Shown piece by piece: positions 36,307-44,466 of a stretch of DNA of 64,000 bases. Made by a program: the position numbers and the translations under genes. The stretch spans positions 620,001 to 684,000 of the forward strand of contig NZ_MAYG01000001.1 in assembly GCF_001684965.1 (NCBI RefSeq). The letters run 5' to 3'. The stretch is from Chryseobacterium arthrosphaerae (lineage in GTDB: Bacteria > Bacteroidota > Bacteroidia > Flavobacteriales > Weeksellaceae). The stretch's first letter is position 1. Each line of letters begins with the position of its first letter. The notes under the pieces are model-generated. The model made no database searches. It was not told the DNA's origin and was given only the letters and a program-made list of their open reading frames with translations.

Positions 36307-37197
36307 ATGTTTACGATTACAGAACTAAGCACCGAGAGAATCAACAGTATACTGACAGAAGCAATGGCTTTTGCAAACGGTAAAACTGCCAAAATTGAAG
36401 GAGAAGTTTTTTGCTCAAACCTTTTCTTCGAAGACAGCACAAGAACGAAAACAAGTTTTGATCTTGCAGAAAGAAAACTGGGACTTCAGGTAGTTCCTTT
36501 TGATGCCTCGCACAGCTCTGTAAATAAAGGTGAGAGTCTTTATGATACTGTAAAAACCATTGAAAGCATAGGCGTAAACCTTGTGGTGATCCGTGATAAG
36601 AAAGACAGATACTTTGAGGAACTGAAGAATATCAGCATTCCGGTAATCAACGGGGGAGACGGAACAGGTAACCATCCTTCACAGTGTATGCTGGACCTGC
36701 TGACAATCTACCAGGAATTCGGAAAATTTGAAGGATTGAAAGTAGGAATTGTAGGAGATGTAAAACACAGCCGTGTAGCCAATTCAAATGCAGAAGCTTT
36801 AAGAAGGTTAGGCGCTAAAGTATATTTTTCAGGACCGGAACAATGGTTTGACGAAGGTGCTCTGATCAACGGAACCTACCTTTCAGTAGATGAGCTGATC
36901 GCTGAAGTGGATGTTCTGATGTTACTGAGAATCCAGCACGAAAGACATGACTCTGCCATGAGCTTCACCGCTTCCGAATATCATAAAAGATACGGGTTGA
37001 CCAAAGAAAGAGAACAGGCTATGAAAAAAGAAGCGATCATCATGCATCCGGCACCCATCAACAGAGGTGTTGAGATAGACTCAGACTTAGTGGAGTGCGA
37101 AAGATCAAGAGTATTCAAACAAATGCAGAACGGAGTATTCGCCAGAATGGCAATCCTTAAAGAAGCACTGGAAGAAAAAGGGTTTACCTTTAAATAG
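36307..37197 (+). CDS. pyrB: Aspartate carbamoyltransferase catalytic subunit
   Basis: The product has 296 residues. It makes carbamoyl aspartate, the committed step of pyrimidine synthesis. [20 protein letters not shown] is the carbamoyl phosphate loop; [24 protein letters not shown] and [12 protein letters not shown] follow. I start at the ATG at 36307; an in-frame TTG at 36271 falls inside the terminator and is unlikely. No pyrI regulatory subunit is adjacent, so control by UTP is more likely through the leader than by allostery. Confidence 0.96.
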   Translation: MFTITELSTERINSILTEAMAFANGKTAKIEGEVFCSNLFFEDSTRTKTSFDLAERKLGLQVVPFDASHSSVNKGESLYDTVKTIESIGVNLVVIRDKKDRYFEELKNISIPVINGGDGTGNHPSQCMLDLLTIYQEFGKFEGLKVGIVGDVKHSRVANSNAEALRRLGAKVYFSGPEQWFDEGALINGTYLSVDELIAEVDVLMLLRIQHERHDSAMSFTASEYHKRYGLTKEREQAMKKEAIIMHPAPINRGVEIDSDLVECERSRVFKQMQNGVFARMAILKEALEEKGFTFK

Positions 37198-37221
37198 CTA
37201 ATAGCCAGGGTAAAAATAGGC

Positions 37222-37316
37222 GAGCCCCGTAGGGGCGACCTGTTAATAGCAAGGGGTGAAGCCCCTGCAACAAAAGAAAAAATATAATATGAGCCCCGTA
37301 GGGGCGACCTGTTAAT
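37222..37316. repeat. Two GAGCCCCGTAGGGGC repeats between pyrB and carA
   Basis: The repeat starts at 37222 and 37291 and runs about 26 bases each: GCCCC-GTA-GGGGC then GACCTGTTAATA. A third small palindrome, AGGGGTGAAGCCCCT, lies between them (from 37251). Structurally it is the same design as the repeats at 28075 and 31473. Confidence 0.85.
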
Positions 37317-37341
37317 AAAAAAGAAAATCTAAATAGAAAAA

Positions 37342-38415
37342 ATGAAGAAAAAATTAATACTGGAGTCCGGTGAAGTGTTTCATGGAGAAGGTTTCGGAGC
37401 AGATTTGGAAACTGCAGGGGAAGTAGTTTTCAATACCGGAATGACAGGGTATCAGGAATTGATCTCTGACCCGTCTTACTGTGGTCAGATAGTTTGTATG
37501 ACCTATCCGCTTATCGGGAATTATGGTATTAACCGTGATGATTATGAAAGTATCGAGCCGGCAATCAAGGGGCTTATCGTAAAAGAACTTTGCGACCTGC
37601 CTTCCAATTTCCGTACTCAGATCACTTTAGATGAATTATTTAAAAAGAAAAACCTTTCCGGAATCTCAGGAATCGATACAAGAAGACTGACAAGAATTCT
37701 GCGTAACTCAGGAGTAGTGAAAGGAAAAATTGTGAATGCAGATGCCGATGAAAACGCTGTAGCTTCAGAATTGAAATCAACCAGCTTCCCAACAAATCAG
37801 GTAGAGGAGGTTTCTACAAAAACACCGTATGCCAACCCTAACAGAGGTTTCAAAGTGGTATTGGTGGATTTTGGAGCAAAATTAGGGATCATCAGAGAAT
37901 TATCTCAAAGAAACTGTGATATCATTGTAGTTTCTCAGGATACTACGGCAGAAGAAATCCTGCTGATGAATCCGGACGGAATCATGTTATCCAACGGCCC
38001 TGGTGACCCGGAAGATGTACCACATGCTTTAGATATGATCCGTGGCTTATTGGGAAAAGTCCCGATCTTCGGAATCTGTTTAGGACATCAGCTGATCGGT
38101 CTTGCTTGCGGAGCTAAAACATTCAAACTGAAATTCGGTCACAGAGGAGGAAACCATCCTGTATTGGATTTAGAGAAAAACAAAGTAGCAATCACGTCTC
38201 AGAACCATGGGTATGCTGTAGATCAGGAAAGTTTAAAAGGAACAGACCTTATTGAAACACACATTGCATTGAATGACAGAACAAACGAAGGTCTGAAACA
38301 CAAAATTCACCCTTGTTTCTCCGTTCAGTATCACCCTGAGGCGAGCCCGGGACCTGAAGATGCAAACTACTTATTTGACGAGTTTATTCAAATGATGGAA
38401 GATTTTAAGAAGTAA
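37342..38415 (+). CDS. carA: Carbamoyl-phosphate synthase small (glutaminase) chain
   Basis: This 357-residue protein has an N-terminal CarA-specific domain and a C-terminal class I glutamine amidotransferase. The catalytic Cys is in PIFGICLGHQLIGLA, and the His-Glu pair is in SVQYHPEASPGP. It frees ammonia from glutamine for CarB. The glutaminase partner is placed before carB, as usual. About 145 bases of repeats separate it from pyrB. Confidence 0.97.
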   Translation: MKKKLILESGEVFHGEGFGADLETAGEVVFNTGMTGYQELISDPSYCGQIVCMTYPLIGNYGINRDDYESIEPAIKGLIVKELCDLPSNFRTQITLDELFKKKNLSGISGIDTRRLTRILRNSGVVKGKIVNADADENAVASELKSTSFPTNQVEEVSTKTPYANPNRGFKVVLVDFGAKLGIIRELSQRNCDIIVVSQDTTAEEILLMNPDGIMLSNGPGDPEDVPHALDMIRGLLGKVPIFGICLGHQLIGLACGAKTFKLKFGHRGGNHPVLDLEKNKVAITSQNHGYAVDQESLKGTDLIETHIALNDRTNEGLKHKIHPCFSVQYHPEASPGPEDANYLFDEFIQMMEDFKK

Positions 38416-38424
38416 GACACCCCA

Positions 38425-38497
38425 TTTGTCATTCTGAATGAAGCAGAAGCGGAATGAAGAATCTTAACAATAGAATTAGATTCCTCGGAATGACAAA
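38425..38497. repeat. GTCATTCTGAA-type repeat between carA and carB
   Basis: The ends TTTGTCATTC (38425-38434) and GAATGACAAA (38488-38497) are perfect inverted arms around about 53 bases that contain GAATGAAGAATCTT. This is a small MITE-like unit related to the one at 18694. Confidence 0.7.
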
Positions 38498-38574
38498 GTG
38501 TGTTAATTCAATTTAAATAAAAAGCATAATGCTGGAAGTTTAAATTCAAACTTTTAGTATCTAAAAAAAGAAAA

Positions 38575-41500
38575 ATGGCAAAACGTACAGATATAAAAAC
38601 AATTTTAGTAATCGGTTCAGGACCTATCATCATCGGTCAGGCAGCTGAATTTGATTACGCAGGAACGCAGGCTTGTCTGTCTCTGAAAGAAGAAGGCTAC
38701 AAGGTTATTTTGATCAACTCAAACCCTGCAACGATCATGACGGATGTGGAAATCGCTGATAAAGTATATATCGAGCCGATTTCACTACAGTTTGTAAGCC
38801 ACATCATCAGAAAAGAACGTCCGGATGCATTACTGCCTACTCTTGGAGGCCAGACAGGTCTGAATATGGCAGTAGAACTGGAGAAATCAGGAATTCTTGA
38901 AGAATGCAAAGTGGAAGTACTGGGAACCAAGCTTTCTGCCATCAACAGAGCAGAAGACAGAGACCTTTTCCGTGAGCTGATGAGAGAATTGAACGAACCG
39001 GTTCCTGAATCTGATATCGTAAATACGGTAGAAGGAGCATTGGCTTTCGCAGATGAGATCGGATATCCTGTAATTGTTCGTCCTGCCTTTACCATGGGAG
39101 GTACAGGAGGTGGTATCGCTTCCACTGAAGCAGAATTAAAAGAAATTGCAGAACTGGGATTAAAGCATAGCCCGGTGACACAATGTCTTATCGAGAAATC
39201 AATTGCAGGTTTCAAAGAAATAGAATATGAAGTAATGCGTGATGCAAACGACAACGCTATTGTAGTTTGTAACATGGAAAATATTGACCCGGTAGGAGTT
39301 CACACCGGTGACTCCATCGTAGTGGCGCCTTCTCAGACTCTTTCAGACAGAGAATATCAGTTGTTGAGAAATGCTTCTTTAAAGATCATCAGAGCATTGG
39401 GAATTGAAGGAGGATGTAACGTACAGTTAGCTTTAGACCCACATTCATTCGATTATTATATCATTGAGGTAAACCCGAGAGTTTCCCGTTCATCAGCACT
39501 GGCAAGTAAGGCAACAGGCTATCCGATTGCAAAAATTGCTGCAAAGATTGCTGTAGGATTAACGCTGGATGAAATCATGAACCCGGTAACAGGAAAAACA
39601 TACGCATGTTTCGAGCCTGCTCTTGACTATGTGGTAACCAAATTCCCAAGATTCCCGTTCGATAAATTCGAAACAGCAGACAGAAGACTTTCTACTCAGA
39701 TGAAAGCTACCGGAGAAGTAATGGCCATCGGAAGAAACTTCGAAGAATCTCTGCAGAAGGCAATCCGTTCACTGGAAACAGGGATCAAGCATTTAGGATT
39801 AAAAACAAAACAGGCTCAGGCCCTTACTGCTGAGGAAATCGAAAGAAGAATCAGAGTGTGTGATGATGAGAGGTTATTCATTATCGGAGATGCTTTAAGA
39901 AGAGGATATGATTGGGAGCAGATTGTAGAATGGAGTAAAATCGACAAATTCTTTATCTGGAAACTGAAAAAGCTGGTTGATTTCGAAAAAGTAATCGCTG
40001 CCAACAAATTTGATAAAGAAACATTAACTGAAGCGAAGAAACTGGGTTTTGCCGATATCAACATTGCAGTTCTTTGGGAGGTAACAGAGCGTGAAGTCTT
40101 CAATTTCAGAAAAGAAAACGGAGTAATGCCGGTTTACAAAATGGTAGATACCTGTGCAGCAGAATTCGAATCTGAAACACCTTACTTCTACGGAACATAC
40201 GAGGAAGAAAACGAAAGCGTGGTTTCAGCTAAAGAGAAGATCATCGTATTAGGGTCCGGACCTATCAGAATCGGGCAGGGAGTTGAATTTGACTACGCAA
40301 CGGTTCACTCTGTTTGGGCAATCAAAGAAATGGGGTATGAAGCGATCATCATCAACAACAACCCTGAAACGGTTTCCACAGACTTCTCAATCTCAGATAA
40401 ACTATACTTCGAGCCGCTTACAGAAGAGGATGTGATGAACATCATCGAGCTTGAAAAACCTAAAGGGGTAGTCGTACAGTTTGGTGGGCAGACAGCGATC
40501 AACCTTGCAGATAAATTAGCTTCTCACGGAGTACAGATCCTGGGAACTTCACTGGAAGATCTTGACAGAGCTGAAAACAGAGATAAATTTGAGAAAGCTT
40601 TACAGGAAATGGGTATTCCTCAACCAAAAGGAAGAACTTCCACTTCTAAAGAAGAAGCGATAAAAATCGCCAATGAAATCGGTTACCCGGTATTGGTACG
40701 TCCAAGCTACGTTTTAGGAGGTAGAGCAATGGAAATCGTATATGCTGAAGCAGAATTGGCCCACTATATGGAACATGCGGTAGACGCAAGCCCTGAGCAC
40801 CCTGTTTTGGTTGACAAATACATGGTAGGAAAAGAAATCGAAGTAGATGCCATCTGCGACGGTGAAACAGTAGTGATTCCGGGAATTATGGAGCACATCG
40901 AAAGAGCAGGAGTTCACTCCGGAGACTCTATCGCAGTATATCCGCCACAGAATATCTCCCAGAGCGAAATCGATACTTTGGTAGATTATACAAAGAGACT
41001 CGCAAAAGGACTGAATGTAATCGGGTTGATGAATATCCAGTACGTTCTTTTCGAAGGAAATGTATATGTGATCGAAGTAAACCCACGTTCTTCAAGAACA
41101 GTTCCTTTCTTATCCAAAATTACAGATGTTCCGATGGCCAACCTTGCTACAAAAGCAATTTTAGGACAAAAACTGAAAGATCTGGGCTACGAAAACGGAT
41201 TGGTTCCGAACAAAGAAGGAGTATTTGTGAAAGTACCTGTATTCTCATTCTCTAAACTAACGAAAGTTGATATCTCCTTAGGCCCTGAAATGAAGTCTAC
41301 CGGAGAGGTAATGGGGAAAGATACCACTCTGGAAAAAGCACTTTACAAAGGTCTTGTAGCAGCAGGCAGAAAAGTTCCTATGCACGGGTCCATCCTGTTC
41401 ACGGTAGCAGATAAGCACAAGCAGGAAGCTGCTGATCTGGCTGCAAGATTCCATGAGGTAGGATTCAGAATCTGGGCTACGGAAGGAACAGCGAAATTCT

Positions 41501-41757
41501 TTGAAGAAAAAGGAATTCCTTGCAAAATAGGATACAAAATCGGAGAAGAGGACGTCAACCTTATCGACCTGATCCAGAAAGGAAAAGTTCAGTATGTGGT
41601 CAATACCACTACAAAAGGAAAACAGGCAGAAAGAGACGGATTCCAGATCAGAAGAATGAGCGTAGAGAACGGTGTACCTTGTTTAACTTCAATGGATACG
41701 GTAGAAGCGATCCTGAAAGTAATCGAGAGCATGAGCTTCAAGATGGAAACGATGTAA
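38575..41757 (+). CDS. carB: Carbamoyl-phosphate synthase large chain
   Basis: This is a 1060-residue enzyme made of two homologous ATP-grasp halves. The first half begins with [22 protein letters not shown] and the second, after residue 550, with [22 protein letters not shown]. Each half has the carboxyphosphate or carbamate ATP site ([13 protein letters not shown] and [12 protein letters not shown]). The C-terminal MGS-like domain (about 930-1060) is where UMP and ornithine act in E. coli CarB. Its product feeds both pyrB and argF'. It ends with a terminator. Confidence 0.97.
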   Translation: MAKRTDIKTILVIGSGPIIIGQAAEFDYAGTQACLSLKEEGYKVILINSNPATIMTDVEIADKVYIEPISLQFVSHIIRKERPDALLPTLGGQTGLNMAVELEKSGILEECKVEVLGTKLSAINRAEDRDLFRELMRELNEPVPESDIVNTVEGALAFADEIGYPVIVRPAFTMGGTGGGIASTEAELKEIAELGLKHSPVTQCLIEKSIAGFKEIEYEVMRDANDNAIVVCNMENIDPVGVHTGDSIVVAPSQTLSDREYQLLRNASLKIIRALGIEGGCNVQLALDPHSFDYYIIEVNPRVSRSSALASKATGYPIAKIAAKIAVGLTLDEIMNPVTGKTYACFEPALDYVVTKFPRFPFDKFETADRRLSTQMKATGEVMAIGRNFEESLQKAIRSLETGIKHLGLKTKQAQALTAEEIERRIRVCDDERLFIIGDALRRGYDWEQIVEWSKIDKFFIWKLKKLVDFEKVIAANKFDKETLTEAKKLGFADINIAVLWEVTEREVFNFRKENGVMPVYKMVDTCAAEFESETPYFYGTYEEENESVVSAKEKIIVLGSGPIRIGQGVEFDYATVHSVWAIKEMGYEAIIINNNPETVSTDFSISDKLYFEPLTEEDVMNIIELEKPKGVVVQFGGQTAINLADKLASHGVQILGTSLEDLDRAENRDKFEKALQEMGIPQPKGRTSTSKEEAIKIANEIGYPVLVRPSYVLGGRAMEIVYAEAELAHYMEHAVDASPEHPVLVDKYMVGKEIEVDAICDGETVVIPGIMEHIERAGVHSGDSIAVYPPQNISQSEIDTLVDYTKRLAKGLNVIGLMNIQYVLFEGNVYVIEVNPRSSRTVPFLSKITDVPMANLATKAILGQKLKDLGYENGLVPNKEGVFVKVPVFSFSKLTKVDISLGPEMKSTGEVMGKDTTLEKALYKGLVAAGRKVPMHGSILFTVADKHKQEAADLAARFHEVGFRIWATEGTAKFFEEKGIPCKIGYKIGEEDVNLIDLIQKGKVQYVVNTTTKGKQAERDGFQIRRMSVENGVPCLTSMDTVEAILKVIESMSFKMETM

Positions 41758-41777
41758 TCGTTAGCCAATAAATATTT

Positions 41778-41816
41778 AAAACGTACCTTAATGAATAATT
41801 GGGGTGCGTTTTTATT
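41778..41816 (+). terminator. Terminator after carB
   Basis: The stem is AAAACGTACC (41778-41787) with GGTGCGTTTT (41803-41812), containing one G-U pair, followed by T-rich sequence. It lies 20 bases past the carB stop. Confidence 0.75.
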
Positions 41817-41819
41817 TTT

Positions 41820-41852
41820 AAACCTAACAGGTTTTCAAAACCTGTTAGGTTT
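41820..41852. repeat. 33-bp perfect palindrome of the AAACCT...AGGTTT family
   Basis: Two 16-base arms (41820-41835 and 41837-41852) match perfectly around a single C. A shorter relative is at 48898. This could act as a second terminator or be a mobile hairpin repeat. Confidence 0.85.
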
Positions 41853-41976
41853 AGTTTTGAATTCCTCTTAAAAATACTGTTCCTGTACACATGTAAAATC
41901 AACATAAGCACACATTTTATTTGAATGGCAAATCTGAGTATCTTTACAAGTTAATAGACCATATCGGGAGTTTGAG

Positions 41977-43545
41977 ATGAAAGATAAATTACACATTATT
42001 TACAAACCATTTTTTCTTATTGCGTTAGGTTTTCTTGTTACCTATACCTTTTTACACTGGTTACTATTTATAAAAGCAGGAATCCCATTAAAAGAAAATA
42101 TCATAAAATTCTGGTTACCTTTTGGACTGCCTTATATTCCTGTTTTGATTTGGTTGCGTCCAAGAATAAAACTGTTGAAATTCAAAAATGAAAATGCTTC
42201 GTTTTTCTATCAGCTTTTGGCTTGTATTGCTATTGCTGTTCCCACGATAATTGCACAGGAGTATTTGGTTACTTCAACAGGGGAGCTAACTAAGCTTGAC
42301 CATATTTCGCAACTGTCAAAAATTAAGGATACAAAATTTTATGCTCTCAAAAATTATGATATAGATAAGCAGCATATTGCGATACAAAATACAGTTTCTG
42401 TGTCAGGAAGGTATAATGAAAAATTTGATATGTTTATTTATGTTGTGATGCCGATTTTAGATAATAAATCCGGTACAAATAATCATATTCATCAATATTG
42501 GCTTGGTAAAAAATATTTCAAACAAGTCAGCAACAGACTTTCCGACGAGGAAAAAGAAAGAGAATACAAATTATTTGCAGAAGAGTCAGAAAAAAACTTT
42601 GATACAGCAAATTTTAATAGATTCTCTTATTTAGAAAAAATTGGTAATACGGAGGACCATGATGAATACAATAAAGCACTTGAGAAAATAGAAAAATATT
42701 CATCAACTGATAACATTATCTTTGAACCAAAAACTGAGCCTTTTGAAGTTCGGAACGGTAAAAAACTTTCTTGGATTCTGGGTTCGTTAGGAATTGGACT
42801 TTTAAGCTATTTTATCCTTTTACTGTTTCCTAAGTTTCAGGAAAAAGAATTAGAAACTTTTAAAAAAAGTGGTAAAGCTGGAAATAATGATGATTTGAAG
42901 GAATTATTGGACGTTTTTATTCCAAAAGAAGGATTTTTTATAACTCCAATCCTTATTAACCTGAATATATTGATATACATTATAATGGTTGTTTCAGGTT
43001 TGGGATTGATATCATTCAAAAGTGATGATTTATTAAAATGGGGAGCTAATTTCAGACCTTTAATTATTGAGGGGCAATGGTGGCGCTTGCTGACAAATAT
43101 ATTTTTGCACGGTGGAATAATACATATTGCAAACAATATGATGGCACTTTTTTTTGTCGGAATTTTCATTGAGCCTCTGTTGGGTAGAGCAAGGTATTTC
43201 CTGTTATATCTTGTAACAGGAGTTTTGGCAAGTATAACAAGTACTTTATGGTATAATGGAGTGATAAGCGTGGGGGCTTCAGGAGCAATATTCGGACTTT
43301 ATGGTTTTGTTTTGGCTTGTTTGTTAATGAAAATATTTTCACCTGAATTTGGGAGAATATTTTTAATTATTACACTTGTATTTGTAGGTATTAGCCTGAT
43401 TATGGGACTTATGGGGGGAATTGATAATGCTGCTCATATTGGTGGACTTGTAAGCGGATTTTTGATTGGAATTATAACTTTAGGAAAGTTGAAAAAAGAA
43501 TTGGCAGCCAAGGGTATAGATGAAACAGAAGACGAAACAAAATAA
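41977..43545 (+). CDS. Rhomboid intramembrane serine protease with long N-terminal part
   Basis: This 522-residue protein has a rhomboid core in its last 210 residues: HGGIIHIANNMMALFFVG, the catalytic Ser435 in GASGAIFGLYGF and His487 in NAAHIGG. The family cuts other membrane proteins inside or near the membrane. The first 300 residues are unusual: two or three membrane helices, then a soluble stretch of about 150 residues (95-255) with acidic and basic segments, then another helix. That part may sense or recruit the substrate. It stands alone, with no obvious partner. Confidence 0.9.
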   Translation: MKDKLHIIYKPFFLIALGFLVTYTFLHWLLFIKAGIPLKENIIKFWLPFGLPYIPVLIWLRPRIKLLKFKNENASFFYQLLACIAIAVPTIIAQEYLVTSTGELTKLDHISQLSKIKDTKFYALKNYDIDKQHIAIQNTVSVSGRYNEKFDMFIYVVMPILDNKSGTNNHIHQYWLGKKYFKQVSNRLSDEEKEREYKLFAEESEKNFDTANFNRFSYLEKIGNTEDHDEYNKALEKIEKYSSTDNIIFEPKTEPFEVRNGKKLSWILGSLGIGLLSYFILLLFPKFQEKELETFKKSGKAGNNDDLKELLDVFIPKEGFFITPILINLNILIYIIMVVSGLGLISFKSDDLLKWGANFRPLIIEGQWWRLLTNIFLHGGIIHIANNMMALFFVGIFIEPLLGRARYFLLYLVTGVLASITSTLWYNGVISVGASGAIFGLYGFVLACLLMKIFSPEFGRIFLIITLVFVGISLIMGLMGGIDNAAHIGGLVSGFLIGIITLGKLKKELAAKGIDETEDETK

Positions 43546-43623
43546 AATGTGATGCTATTTGTGTATATTAGGATTCTAAATTAATTGATAAGGTTTTGAA
43601 ATTGAGTAATTGTCTGTGATGCC

Positions 43624-44157
43624 ATGATTAAAAATGTGACTGTCTTTTTTGTTACTGTCTCTATATGTTCCTGTACAGCAAAAAAAACTGCTGAGAATCC
43701 TGCTGAATTCCAGAAATATGAATTAGCCTATAATACCATTACCCATAAGTTTAACCAGGAAAAACCATTTCTCAAAGAATACCATTCTGATGCATCCGGA
43801 GTGAAAATAATACCTGAAATCTATAAAATTCAGAACTATGCCATTTATGGAAGTGAGAATTTTAAAAATGAAAATTCATTTTCGAATTCAATGATCAGAA
43901 AACTTTCAGAAAAATATACAAAATCGGACTGGCGAAAAGACCATAAGTACAGAACCATACCCATTTCTGAGTTGAAGAAATTCCATGGGCCATTACAGTA
44001 TATATATTTCTCGGAAATCAGAAATGATTCATTGAGAGCTGAAATTTTAGCCAACCCGTTCACCGGATATTCTATGACAAAAGGAGAGCATTATTTAATT
44101 ATATTCCAAAATAATAAGATCAAATCCGTTCAAAAGAATGTCAGCCATTATGATTGA
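43624..44157 (+). CDS. Small lipoprotein of unknown function
   Basis: This is a 177-residue product with a short signal sequence and a Cys in VSICSCTAK that could be the lipid attachment site; the lipobox is imperfect. The mature part is highly charged and has no family I recognise. It follows the rhomboid gene after 78 bases, so the two could share a transcript. Confidence 0.65.
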   Translation: MIKNVTVFFVTVSICSCTAKKTAENPAEFQKYELAYNTITHKFNQEKPFLKEYHSDASGVKIIPEIYKIQNYAIYGSENFKNENSFSNSMIRKLSEKYTKSDWRKDHKYRTIPISELKKFHGPLQYIYFSEIRNDSLRAEILANPFTGYSMTKGEHYLIIFQNNKIKSVQKNVSHYD

Positions 44158-44466
44158 AAATGATATTGGTCTGTAGCAACCATTTGTTATTAAAACCTGC
44201 TAGATTACTTATACCTTTTTATTACACAAAAGTGCTATTTCTTGCTTCAATCATTTAAGGTAACTTCGAATAAAATATTCTGAGAAATAGTTACAGATTA
44301 TTGAGCATTTTTCCGTAATTTTTAATTGCTTTTTTTAAGAATACTTATCAGGGAAATTGTTGGTTGTTGAGGTGTTCATGGCATACTTTACAGTATATTG
44401 ATGGTAAGTCAGGCGTAGTTTCAGTTTCTCTGGTTTTTTGAATGAATAACCCTAAAAACTTATACT
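44158..44466. other. 309-base gap before the hydrolase operon, nothing identified
   Basis: The sequence is A+T-rich with no ORF. The promoter for the downstream operon should lie here, but no clean consensus pair is seen. Confidence 0.3.
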
